The notes beneath the pieces are model-generated. The model did no database searches. It had not been told where the DNA came from and worked only from the letters and a program-made list of their open reading frames with translations. DNA of 43,038 nt. Source: Microbacterium bovistercoris (GTDB lineage Bacteria > Actinomycetota > Actinomycetes > Actinomycetales > Microbacteriaceae). Where the stretch lies: assembly GCF_003387575.1 (NCBI RefSeq), contig NZ_QUAB01000034.1, positions 1 through 43,038 on the forward strand. Reading direction: 5' to 3'. Positions 22,854-31,065 of this stretch are shown here, piece after piece; positions within the stretch are counted from its first letter, which is position 1; each line of letters opens with the position of its first letter. The position numbers were made by a program, and so were the translations under genes.

Positions 22854-24113
22854 ATGAACGACGCGATCGCGACCACAGCTCTGCGCGGCGGAAACCTCCC
22901 CCACCTGGCCGACTTCAACGAGACCATCGTCCTCGAGGCCATCAGGCGCGCGACGGACGGCTGTTCCCGGGTGGAACTTGCACGCGTCACCGGACTCTCC
23001 GGTCAGACGATCACGAACATCACCCGGCGCCTTCTCGCGCGAGAGCTCATTCACGAGGGCGGCAGAACGGCCCCCGCGGGCGTGGGCAAGCCGCGGACTC
23101 TCCTGCGCCTGAATCCGCGGGGCGCGCACGCCGTCGGGGTGCACATCGACCCGGCGAGCATCACGTACGTCCTGCTGGACTTCCACGGTCGGCCGGTGGC
23201 GCACACGTCTCATCGCACGCCCTCGGTGACAGATGTTCAGCCCGTTCTGGACGAGATCACCGCGCACGTCGAGTCGCTGATCTCGGACTCCGGCGTCGAT
23301 CGGGATCGCGTCATCGGCGTCGGAATCGCCTCGCCCGGCCCGATCGATGTCGTCAACGGCGTGGTGCTGAACCCGCCGCTGCTGCCCGGCTGGGTGAATG
23401 TTCCGCTGCGCGATCACCTGCAGGAGCAGACCGGGCTGCCGACGATCATGGACAAGGACGTCATCGCCGGTGTCGTCGCGGAACAGTGGGCCGCGGACGC
23501 CGAGCACTCCCGCAACTTCGCCTTCGTGTACATCGGCACCGGCATCGGAGTCGGACTCGTCCTGGACGGGCATGTCGTCCGGGGCACGTCCAACAACATC
23601 GGCGACATCGGTCTGATGCCTGTCTCCACCACCGGAGATGCCGGCGAGTCCCCACGAGAGTTCGCCGCGCTCGGGGCGGTCGCTTCCGCGCACGTCGTGA
23701 TGCGCCAGGCCGCCCGGCGCGGCATCCTCCCCGCCGACTTCGGCGAGGTCCAGCCTGCCGAGGCCGCCGCCGCCTTCCGTGTGCTGCGCGCGCTCGCCGA
23801 CGGCGGTTCCCCGTCTGCGCGCGAGATGCTCGTCGAGATGGCCCAGTACCTCGCATCCGGCATCCTGACCATCACCAACCTCCTCGACCTCGACCGTGTG
23901 CTGCTCGGTGGACCCATCTGGCGGGAACTCGCACCGTACGCGCTCGACGTCATCGGCGCCGAGGTCGATCGCCGCACCGTGACCGGACGCCTGCACGAGG
24001 TGACCGTCTCCGGAACATCGCTCGGAGACCAGGTCGCCGCCATCGGCGCGGGCTGCCTCGTGCTCGACCAGCATTTCGCGCCCCGCTTCGCCCCGGACAC
24101 GGTGCGCGCATGA
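22854..24113 (+). CDS. ROK-family transcriptional repressor 2
   Basis: 419-residue ROK regulator closely related to regulator 1 (shared VGVHIDPA, ITYVLLDF, DKDVIAG, VAEQWA). It has an N-terminal winged helix (RVELARVTGLSGQTITNITR) and a ROK fold (GVGIASPGPIDVVNG; FVYIGTGIGVGLVLDG). The kinase phosphate loop and the zinc-binding EIGH/CxCGxxGC motif are both absent (NNIGDIGLMPVS here). There is no clear ribosome site before ATG 22854, but TAAACT ends 7 bases upstream, so the transcript may be leaderless. Its stop overlaps the start of the GH2 gene (ATGA), so repressor and beta-mannosidase are translationally coupled. It is divergent from glycosidase paralogue 3. Confidence 0.9.
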   Translation: MNDAIATTALRGGNLPHLADFNETIVLEAIRRATDGCSRVELARVTGLSGQTITNITRRLLARELIHEGGRTAPAGVGKPRTLLRLNPRGAHAVGVHIDPASITYVLLDFHGRPVAHTSHRTPSVTDVQPVLDEITAHVESLISDSGVDRDRVIGVGIASPGPIDVVNGVVLNPPLLPGWVNVPLRDHLQEQTGLPTIMDKDVIAGVVAEQWAADAEHSRNFAFVYIGTGIGVGLVLDGHVVRGTSNNIGDIGLMPVSTTGDAGESPREFAALGAVASAHVVMRQAARRGILPADFGEVQPAEAAAAFRVLRALADGGSPSAREMLVEMAQYLASGILTITNLLDLDRVLLGGPIWRELAPYALDVIGAEVDRRTVTGRLHEVTVSGTSLGDQVAAIGAGCLVLDQHFAPRFAPDTVRA

Positions 24114-26551
24114 CCGCGCTGCGCCGCCGTCTGCTGCACGACGGCTGGACCGTGAGCGTCGGCGACGGACCGCACGAGCTGGACGAGCGCACCAGAATCC
24201 CGGCGACGGTCCCGGGATGCGTGCACACCGACCTTCTCGCCGCAGGACTCATCGACGACCCCTTCGCGGACGACAACGAGTCGGCGCAGCGCTGGATCGG
24301 CCAGACGGACTGGAATTACCGGACTCGCTTCGACGCAGAGCCGGGCGGCGCGGACCGGCACGATCTCGTCTTCGACGGCCTCGACACGGTCGCAGACGTC
24401 CGCCTCAACGGAACCCTCGTGCTGTCCGCTCGGAACCAGCACCGATCCCATCGAGTCGACGTCACCGACCTGCTGCGACACGGCGGCAACGACCTCGACA
24501 TCCGCTTCACGTCGCCGGTGCGCTGGGCGAACGCGCAGAGCGCCGTCCTCGGAGCCCGTCCCCGCCCCTATCCCCTGCCCTACGAGGCGATCCGCAAGTC
24601 GGCGTCCAGCTTCGGCTGGGACTGGGGCATCCACACGGCGACCAGCGGCATCTGGCGGCCCGTCGCCCTGGAATCCTGGTCGACCGCCCGCATCGACCGC
24701 ATCCTGCTCGATGCCCGGCCGGAGGATGCCGGACGCGGCATCCTCCGGGCCGACATCCGGATCAAGCGGGCGGATCCGGAGGCCGAGTTGAGGGTGTCCG
24801 TCGACCTCCTCGGCGAGCACCGTCAGGCCGTCATCCCCGCCGGCGGAGACCACGTCCTGATCGAGCTCCCGCTCGAGGACGTGCAGCGCTGGTGGCCCGT
24901 GGGGTACGGCGAACAGGCCCTCTACGAGGTCGACGTCGAGCTGCTGCACGACAGCGCCGTCGTCGACTCCCGCCGGCGGCGCGTGGGGTTCCGCACCGTG
25001 CGCTGGGACACTTCCCCGGACGCGCACGGCACGGGTTTCACCCTGCACATCAACGATCGGCCCGTGCTCGTGAAGGGCGTGAACTGGATTCCCGATGACG
25101 CACTGGTGACCCGTGTGACCGGAGACCAGTACCGGCGCCGGCTCGCGCAGGCGAGGGACGCGCACGTGAACCTCGTGCGGGTGTGGGGCGGAGGCATCTA
25201 CGAGTCCGAGGAGTTCTACGACATCTGCGACGAGATGGGGGTGCTCACCTGGCAGGACTTCCTGTTCGCCTGCGCCGCGTACCCCGAGGAGGAGCCCCTC
25301 CGCAGCGAGGTGGAGGCCGAGTCGCGGGAGCACATCGTCAGGCTGAGCGGTCACGCCTCGCTCGTGCTCCTGTGCGGGAACAACGAGAACCTCATGGGCC
25401 ACGACGACTGGGGGTGGCAGCGGTCGCTCGACGGCGCCACCTGGGGCGCCGGGTACTACTTCGAACTGCTGCCGCGCCTGGTGGCGGATCTCGCGCCGGG
25501 AACGCCCTACATCCCGGGGAGTCCCTTCCATCCGGGCGGCGGGCGCGCGAACGACGAGCGTCACGGTCCTGTGCACCTGTGGGAGCAGTGGAACACGGAC
25601 GACTGGCGAACCTATCGCCGGCATGCGCCGCGATTCGTCGCCGAGTTCGGCTGGCAGGGGCCGCCGGCGTGGAGCACGTTGGCGGATGCCGTGCACGACG
25701 CACCCCTCACTCCGGAATCGCCAGGCATGCTGGTCCATCAGAAGGCCGCGGAGGGCAACGCGAAGCTCCGCGACGGACTGCTCGCGCACCTTCCCGTCCC
25801 GCGCGAGATGGCCGACTGGCACTGGGCGATGCAGTGGAACCAGGCCGCGGCGATCCGGTTCGCCCTCGGCCACTTCCGCAGTACGGGCATCACCAGCGGC
25901 ACCATCGTATGGCAGCTGAACGACTGCTGGCCGGTGACGTCGTGGTCCGCGGTCGACTCTGCGGGAAGACGCAAACCCCTGTGGCATGCGCTGCGCCAGG
26001 CGTATTCGCCCCGGGAGATCGTGGTCGATGAGGATGCACGCACCGTGACGCTCCTGAACGACACCGACCAGGCGTGGACCGGTCCGGTGCGGCTGCGCAG
26101 ACTCGCCTTCGACGGGACCGAACTCGCGCGATCGGAGCATCAGGCGCGGGTGCGCCCGCGGTCGATCGAGACGTTCACGATCGACGACGACGTCGCAGAA
26201 CCCGTGCATCCGGGTTCCGAACTGATCGTCGTCGATCTCGATCATCAGCGCGGCTTCGGCTGGTTCACGGAACCACGGGCCTCATCGCTGGAGCCCGCCG
26301 CCATCGAGTCGACCGTCGCGGCGACGCCGGAAGGTGCGACCGTGACCGTCGTCGCACGGAATCTCGTCCGTGACCTCTCCCTGCTCGTCGATCGCGCGCA
26401 TCCCGACGCCACGGTGGATCGCGCACTGGTGACCCTGCTGCCGGGCGAGAGCGCGCAGTTCGCGATCACGGCCGTCTCGGACCCTGCCGCGCTGCAGGAC
26501 CCGCTCGTGATGCGCTCACTGAACGACCTGGTGCGGAACACGACGGCCTGA
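24110..26551 (+). CDS. GH2 beta-mannosidase-like glycosidase
   Basis: 813-residue family 2 glycoside hydrolase. The N-terminal sugar-binding domain (ATVPGCVHTDLLAAGLIDDP, DWNYRTRF, LVFDGLDTVADVRLNG) and the motif RKSASSFGWDWG near residue 160 are typical of the beta-mannosidase branch. The catalytic barrel carries Glu426 (CGNNENLMGHDDW) as acid/base and Glu512 (RFVAEFGWQ) as nucleophile. There is no signal peptide, so it should act inside the cell, removing terminal beta-linked mannose from imported oligosaccharides. The start is set by the ATGA overlap with ROK regulator 2; longer frames leftward lie inside that gene. Exo-beta-glucosaminidase is a less likely alternative. It is the last gene of the carbohydrate region. 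Confidence 0.9.
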   Translation: MTALRRRLLHDGWTVSVGDGPHELDERTRIPATVPGCVHTDLLAAGLIDDPFADDNESAQRWIGQTDWNYRTRFDAEPGGADRHDLVFDGLDTVADVRLNGTLVLSARNQHRSHRVDVTDLLRHGGNDLDIRFTSPVRWANAQSAVLGARPRPYPLPYEAIRKSASSFGWDWGIHTATSGIWRPVALESWSTARIDRILLDARPEDAGRGILRADIRIKRADPEAELRVSVDLLGEHRQAVIPAGGDHVLIELPLEDVQRWWPVGYGEQALYEVDVELLHDSAVVDSRRRRVGFRTVRWDTSPDAHGTGFTLHINDRPVLVKGVNWIPDDALVTRVTGDQYRRRLAQARDAHVNLVRVWGGGIYESEEFYDICDEMGVLTWQDFLFACAAYPEEEPLRSEVEAESREHIVRLSGHASLVLLCGNNENLMGHDDWGWQRSLDGATWGAGYYFELLPRLVADLAPGTPYIPGSPFHPGGGRANDERHGPVHLWEQWNTDDWRTYRRHAPRFVAEFGWQGPPAWSTLADAVHDAPLTPESPGMLVHQKAAEGNAKLRDGLLAHLPVPREMADWHWAMQWNQAAAIRFALGHFRSTGITSGTIVWQLNDCWPVTSWSAVDSAGRRKPLWHALRQAYSPREIVVDEDARTVTLLNDTDQAWTGPVRLRRLAFDGTELARSEHQARVRPRSIETFTIDDDVAEPVHPGSELIVVDLDHQRGFGWFTEPRASSLEPAAIESTVAATPEGATVTVVARNLVRDLSLLVDRAHPDATVDRALVTLLPGESAQFAITAVSDPAALQDPLVMRSLNDLVRNTTA

Positions 26552-26581
26552 GACATCCGGCGTGCGATCCCCGCGGGGCAC

Positions 26582-27004
26582 TCAGCGGATGCCGGCCATC
26601 CGCAGGGCGATGTCGACGAGCTTCACGCGGTGCAGGGTCTCGGCCTTCTCGGGCGGGAACCAGCCGGCACGGTCGGTGGAGCCGTTCTCCTCGAAGCGCA
26701 GCCGCCCGCCGGTGATCTCGCCGCGGTAGATGATGCGCAGCGTGTGCAGAGGCTCCTCGGCGTGCGAGATGCGGCGGGTCGCCGGGATCACCCGGGAGTG
26801 GATGCCGAGCAGCTCGCGCACCGCGATCGTGTAGCCGGTCTCCTCCCGGACCTCGCGGCGCACCGCGTCCTCCGGGTCCTCACCGTCCTCGAGGCCCCCG
26901 CCCGGCATGGTCCAGGCGATGCGCCGGCCCTCGGTCCAGCGGGCGAGCAGGATCCGGTCGCTGTCGTCGGTGACGACGGCGTAAGCGGCGACGCGCAGAT
27001 CCAT
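26582..27004 (-). CDS. Nudix hydrolase
   Basis: 140-residue Nudix protein, which hydrolyses a nucleoside diphosphate linked to some other moiety. The full Nudix box is at residues 36-58 (G36, E42, REVREETGY at 50-58), with the glutamates that bind magnesium present. It is a single-domain protein of normal length without export signal. ATG 27004 fits the usual start just before the first beta strand (MDLRVAAYAVV). It is convergent with the GH2 gene and divergent from the DUF1801 gene. The substrate cannot be told from sequence; NTP clean-up or ADP-sugar cleavage are possibilities. Confidence 0.88.
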   Translation of the reverse strand: MDLRVAAYAVVTDDSDRILLARWTEGRRIAWTMPGGGLEDGEDPEDAVRREVREETGYTIAVRELLGIHSRVIPATRRISHAEEPLHTLRIIYRGEITGGRLRFEENGSTDRAGWFPPEKAETLHRVKLVDIALRMAGIR

Positions 27005-27090
27005 GTGCCCACAGTAGTGGTCAGGAATCGAGAAGCGCCCCCTTCTTGCGCCGCCGTAGCGTGGTGGCACACCCCAGGAGAGGACGCATC

Positions 27091-27549
27091 ATGGACGAGA
27101 CCACCGAGACCACCGTGAATTTCACCGACGACGAGCGGGCGGCGATGAAGGCGCGCACCAAGGAGGTGCGCACGGCGCGCGGACGCGCGAAGAAGTCGCC
27201 CGAGGAGGTGTACGCCGAGGGTCTCGCCGAGGTGCAGGAGAAGATCGCCGGGCTCCCCGACGAGGACCGGATGCTGGGCGAGCAGCTGCACGCACTGGTC
27301 ACCGAGAACGCGCCGCACCTGGTGCCGCGCACCTACTACGGGATGCCGGCATGGGCGAACGCCGCAGGCAAGGTCGTGTGCTTCTTCAAGCCGAAGTCGA
27401 AGTTCAAGGTGCGCTACGCGACCTTCGAGTTCGACACCGCCGCCGCGCTCGACGACGGCGACGTGTGGCCCGTCTCGTTCGCGGTCACCCGGCTCGGCGA
27501 CGCCGACCGGGAGTTCCTCGCCGCGCTGATCCGCCGCGCGGCATCCTGA
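27091..27549 (+). CDS. DUF1801 / YdhG-like protein
   Basis: 152-residue small protein with the DUF1801 (YdhG-like, frataxin-like fold) pattern in its C-terminal two thirds: LVPRTYYGMPAWANAAGKVVCFFKP, then VRYATFEFDTAAALDDG and WPVSFAVTRL. The N-terminal 60 residues are charged and probably helical. ATG 27091 follows a CAGGAGAGG ribosome site. The molecular function is not established for the family; these proteins are single-copy cytoplasmic accessories. It ends 6 bases from the convergent aminotransferase gene. Confidence 0.8.
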   Translation: MDETTETTVNFTDDERAAMKARTKEVRTARGRAKKSPEEVYAEGLAEVQEKIAGLPDEDRMLGEQLHALVTENAPHLVPRTYYGMPAWANAAGKVVCFFKPKSKFKVRYATFEFDTAAALDDGDVWPVSFAVTRLGDADREFLAALIRRAAS

Positions 27550-27555
27550 ACGTAC

Positions 27556-28695
27556 TCAGACCGGCGTGACGCCGATCCGATCGAGGGCGTCGGCGAGGCG
27601 GGCGACCGTCCCGTCGACGTCGCCGAGCTTGTCGAGCCCGAACAGGCCGATGCGGAAGGTCGAGAAGTCCTCGGGCTCGCCGCAGTGCAGGGGCACGCCG
27701 GCGGCGACCTGCACTCCGGCCTCACGCAGGCGGGATCCGGTGCGGAGCCCCGGGTCATCCGCGTGAACGACGACGACGCTCGGCGCCGCCCACTCGGATG
27801 CCGCGACCGACGGCAGACCGCGCGCCGCGAGCAGCTCGCGCACCCGACGTCCCAGATCGACCTGAGCATCGCGGACGGCGGCGAAGCCGCGGTCGCGGGT
27901 CTCGATCATCTGGGTCAGGTTGTGTGCGATCCCGTCGGTCGGCATGGTCGCGTGGTACGCGGCCCGGCCGTCCACGTAGGCGTCGGCCATGGCCAGCCAG
28001 GTGCGCAGGTCGAGCGCGAAGCTGCTGGACGGGGTGGCCTCGACCACCTCACGGGCGGCGTCGCTCAGCATGACGTAGCCGGTTCCTGGGGTGCCGCTCC
28101 AGCCCTTCTGCGGCGCGCTGATCAGCACGTCGACGCCGAGATCCTGCATGTCGACCCACATCGCACCGGAGGCGATGCAGTCCAGCACGAACAGTCCGCC
28201 GACCTCGTGCACGGCGTCGGCGAGCGCCCGCACATAGTCGTCGGTGAGCATGATCCCCGCCGCGGTCTCGACGTGCGGGGCGAAGACCACCTCCGGGCGA
28301 CGCGCACGGATCACCTCGACGACCTCGTCGATCGGCGCCGGGCTCCATGCAGCCTGATGCTCATCGGACTCGGGCCTGGCCAGGCAGACCGTGACGTCGG
28401 TGGCGAACTCACCCGCATCCAGGATCTGCGACCAGCGGTACGAGAACAGGCCGTTGCGAACGACCAGCGCGCGGCGGCCGGCGGCCAGGTGCCGGGCGAC
28501 CGACTCCATCGCGTACGTGCCGCCGCCGTTGACGATCGCGACGCTGTGCGCGTTGTACGCCTCGCGCAGGATGCCGAGGGTCTGCTGCATCACGCCGATG
28601 AAGCGCTGCGACATGTGGTTCAGGGAACGGTCGGTGAAGACCACCGAGTACTCCAGCAGACCGTCCGGATCGATGTCAGCGTGGGGAAGACTCAT
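27556..28695 (-). CDS. Class V aminotransferase
   Basis: 379-residue PLP-dependent class V aminotransferase of the alanine-glyoxylate/serine-pyruvate type. The PLP-binding lysine is Lys197 in SAPQKGWSG, preceded by LFVLDCIASGAMWVDM, where the aspartate binds the pyridine nitrogen. GGGTYAMESVARH near residue 60 binds the phosphate. ATG 28695 has a short G-rich ribosome site. It follows the IclR regulator by 55 bases on the same strand and so is probably co-transcribed with it. The permease/CoA-transferase/lyase operon is divergent. An amino-acid or amino-acid-derived substrate feeding that pathway is a possible role (inference). Confidence 0.85.
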   Translation of the reverse strand: MSLPHADIDPDGLLEYSVVFTDRSLNHMSQRFIGVMQQTLGILREAYNAHSVAIVNGGGTYAMESVARHLAAGRRALVVRNGLFSYRWSQILDAGEFATDVTVCLARPESDEHQAAWSPAPIDEVVEVIRARRPEVVFAPHVETAAGIMLTDDYVRALADAVHEVGGLFVLDCIASGAMWVDMQDLGVDVLISAPQKGWSGTPGTGYVMLSDAAREVVEATPSSSFALDLRTWLAMADAYVDGRAAYHATMPTDGIAHNLTQMIETRDRGFAAVRDAQVDLGRRVRELLAARGLPSVAASEWAAPSVVVVHADDPGLRTGSRLREAGVQVAAGVPLHCGEPEDFSTFRIGLFGLDKLGDVDGTVARLADALDRIGVTPV

Positions 28696-28750
28696 GCCCC
28701 CAGCTTGGCACGGCGGTCGGTTCGGCGTCAGTGTCCGCTCGCGCGTCGAT

Positions 28751-29509
28751 CTATGCGGGATGCCGTCCGCCGAGCGCCGCCGTGAACAGCTCGCCGGCCT
28801 CGACGACGGCGTCGACGAGCTCCTCGCAGCGCGACCACGGCATCCGCAGCGTCGGCCCCATGAGCGTGACCGCACCGACCAGCGCGGAGTGGGAGTCGAA
28901 GACCGGGGCGGCCAGACCCGAGGTGGCCTCCAGACGCTCGCCGACGGTGATCGCGTAGCCGCCGGCACGCGTCTCGGCGACCGCACGCCGCAGCGCATCC
29001 GGGTCGGTGATCGTCGCATCCGTGAGGGCGGGCAGCTCCTGCGCAGTGATCTCCTCGAGAAGATCCTCGCGCCAGGCGAGGATGACGCGGCCGGAGCTGC
29101 CCACGTGCAGCGGCTGGATGCGGCCGACGTACATCTCGCTGCGCAGGGCGTGGCGCGTCTCGGCCAGGCCGGTGCAGACCCGTGATCCCGCTTCGGCGCG
29201 GAAGAAGCAGGCCGTCTCGCCGGTCTCGTCACGCAGGGCGTTCAGCCTCGGCGCGAGCAGTTCGGTGAAGTCCCGGCTGCGGGCCGCCGGCCCCGCCCAG
29301 AACGCCATCCTCGCACCGATGCGGAAGTCGTCGCCGGTGCGATCGAGGAACCCGTGCTGAACGAGGTTTCCCAGCAGCCGATGCGTCGTCGAGGTGGGCA
29401 GACCCGTGATCGAGCGGATCTCGGCCGCCGTGCGCGTCGGGGCGGTGAGGGTGAAGGCGTCCAGGATCGCGGCGATCTTCCCCAGGACCAGGAGCGGCTG
29501 TTCTGCCAT
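28751..29509 (-). CDS. IclR-family transcriptional regulator
   Basis: 252-residue IclR regulator with an N-terminal winged helix-turn-helix (ILDAFTLTAPTRTAAEIRSITGLP, quoted around the recognition helix TSTTHRLLGNL) and a C-terminal ligand-binding GAF-like domain (LHVGSSGRVILAW; GGYAITVGERLEATSGLAAPVFD). ATG 29509 is the natural start of the helix-turn-helix domain. It is divergent from the permease operon with 87 bases between the starts, which contain a perfect inverted repeat over the promoter. The effector is probably the acid carried by the permease. Confidence 0.92.
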   Translation of the reverse strand: MAEQPLLVLGKIAAILDAFTLTAPTRTAAEIRSITGLPTSTTHRLLGNLVQHGFLDRTGDDFRIGARMAFWAGPAARSRDFTELLAPRLNALRDETGETACFFRAEAGSRVCTGLAETRHALRSEMYVGRIQPLHVGSSGRVILAWREDLLEEITAQELPALTDATITDPDALRRAVAETRAGGYAITVGERLEATSGLAAPVFDSHSALVGAVTLMGPTLRMPWSRCEELVDAVVEAGELFTAALGGRHPA

Positions 29510-29534
29510 GCACCGATCCTATGGCGCAGAAGGG

Positions 29535-29570
29535 CTTCTCAAATAGTGAGAAGTCACCTACTATGTGAGA
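29535..29570 (+). promoter_or_regulatory. IclR operator overlapping the permease promoter
   Basis: CTTCTCAaatagTGAGAAG (29535-29553) is a perfect 7-bp inverted repeat. A second, partial site with the half TGTGAGAA follows (29564-29571). TACTAT (29559-29564) is a good -10 hexamer, and the matching -35 position (TTCTCA, 29536-29541) lies inside the palindrome, so a bound IclR protein would cover the promoter. Confidence 0.65.
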
Positions 29571-29596
29571 ATTGGTCCTCGAAGGGGAGGCTTCTC

Positions 29597-31051
29597 ATGC
29601 CCGACTGGTACACCTTGGGCGTCGTCGCGCTCGTCATCATCGCCGTCGTGCTCGCCATCGTCAGGTTCCGCATCAATCCGGTGATCGCCCTGGCCGTCGG
29701 CGCCGCCGGCATCGGCCTGCTCACCGGCCTCGGCCCGGTCGACACCGTCAAGACGATGACCACCGGTTTCGGCGAGGTCATGATGGAGGCCGGACTCCTC
29801 ATCGCCTGGGGAGTGCTGATCGGCGCGATGCTCAACGAGATGGGCGCGATCACCCGCCTGGTCGACACACTGCTGCGCGCCTTCGGCCCCAAGGGCATCC
29901 CGTACGCCCTCGGTCTGTCGTTCGCGACCTATCTGCAGACGATCTTCATCGACGTCATGATCGTCATGGCCGCGCCTCTCGCGCGGCGCATCGCGCCGCG
30001 TCTGGGCAAGGCGGGCACCGGCATCATCGCGGCGACCTTCGCGATCAGCCTCGAGACCGGCATCGTGCTCATGGTGCCCGGGTTCGCCGCCGTCGCCCTC
30101 GCCGGCCTGCTGGACGTGCCGCTCGGAATCATGATGCTCGGCGGTCTCGCTGTCGTGGTGCCGACCGTCATCCTCGCGATCATCGTGATGACCGTGCTGT
30201 TCCGCGCCGGGTTCTGGAACCCCGCGCGCGACGAGGAGGAGACGATCCACGACGAGTCCTCCGAGGAGGAGCCCGCACTGGTCCGCTCGGCCTCCGCGGC
30301 CGACGGCGTCGAACTGGACTCGACCCGCTCCGGCACGCTGCGCACCGCCGTCGGCGGGACTCCGAACCGGCACGCCTCGGGCGCCGCGACCGCAGCGGCC
30401 GGCGAGCCTCCCCTGCTGCTGCTGTTCGGGCCCATGCTCTCGGCACTCGCCCTCATCGCGGCGCAGGCCGTGCTCACCGTGCTCGGGATCGAGAATCCGG
30501 TGATGCAGTTCCTCGGCGACCCGGTGATCGCGCTCCTGCTCGCCGTCATCGCGACCGGGCTCGTCGGACGCGCTGCTGTGGGTATCAAGCGGATCGAGAA
30601 GTCCCTGGTGAAGGGATTCCAGGACGGCGGCCAGATCTTCGTGCTCACCGGCGTCGGTGGATCGCTCGCGGCGGTGATCGCCCAGGGCGACCTCGGCGAG
30701 GTGCTGAAGGGCTACTTCCAGGCCACCACCTGGGCGCCCATCCTGGTGGTGTGGGTGATGGCCGCGCTGCTGCACATCGCCGTCGGATCGGTCACGCTCT
30801 CGGCCATCACCGCAGCGGGCATCATCGCGCCGGCCGCGGCAAGCCTCGGCCTGAACCCGCTGATCATCGCCCTGGCCGCCGGCGCGGGCGCCCTGTTCTG
30901 CATCCACGTCACGTCGAACACGTTCTGGCTGCTCAAGCTGTTCCTCGGCCAATCGGTGCGCGGCGCGCTGAAGACCGTGACGATCGGTGTCTCCGTGGCA
31001 TCCGTCATCGCCCTCGGCATGACGCTGATCCTGTCCGTCTTCGTGCACTGA
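29597..31051 (+). CDS. GntP-family organic acid permease
   Basis: 484-residue integral membrane protein with about twelve hydrophobic segments. The pattern of the N-terminal half (GFGEVMMEAGLLIAWGVLIG; FIDVMIVMAAPLARRIAP) matches the GntP family of gluconate and hydroxy-acid proton symporters. A hydrophilic, acidic loop of about 65 residues splits the protein near residues 210-275. ATG 29597 has a GGGGAGG ribosome site; frames extending further left have no support and cross the operator. It is the first gene of a three-gene operon with the CoA-transferase and lyase and is probably the entry point for their substrate, likely a sugar acid or hydroxy-dicarboxylate. Confidence 0.85.
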   Translation: MPDWYTLGVVALVIIAVVLAIVRFRINPVIALAVGAAGIGLLTGLGPVDTVKTMTTGFGEVMMEAGLLIAWGVLIGAMLNEMGAITRLVDTLLRAFGPKGIPYALGLSFATYLQTIFIDVMIVMAAPLARRIAPRLGKAGTGIIAATFAISLETGIVLMVPGFAAVALAGLLDVPLGIMMLGGLAVVVPTVILAIIVMTVLFRAGFWNPARDEEETIHDESSEEEPALVRSASAADGVELDSTRSGTLRTAVGGTPNRHASGAATAAAGEPPLLLLFGPMLSALALIAAQAVLTVLGIENPVMQFLGDPVIALLLAVIATGLVGRAAVGIKRIEKSLVKGFQDGGQIFVLTGVGGSLAAVIAQGDLGEVLKGYFQATTWAPILVVWVMAALLHIAVGSVTLSAITAAGIIAPAAASLGLNPLIIALAAGAGALFCIHVTSNTFWLLKLFLGQSVRGALKTVTIGVSVASVIALGMTLILSVFVH

Positions 31052-31065
31052 GAGAACGGCATCCC

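Noticed and set aside
23414..26245. A 943-codon minus-strand frame opposite ROK-2 and GH2
   Set aside because: It lies opposite two overlapping genes with clear active-site motifs and shows only shadow composition.
29354..29596. Longer N-terminus for the GntP permease
   Set aside because: The upstream extension lies inside the divergent IclR gene and its promoter/operator, is not membrane-like, and ATG 29597 has a strong ribosome site.
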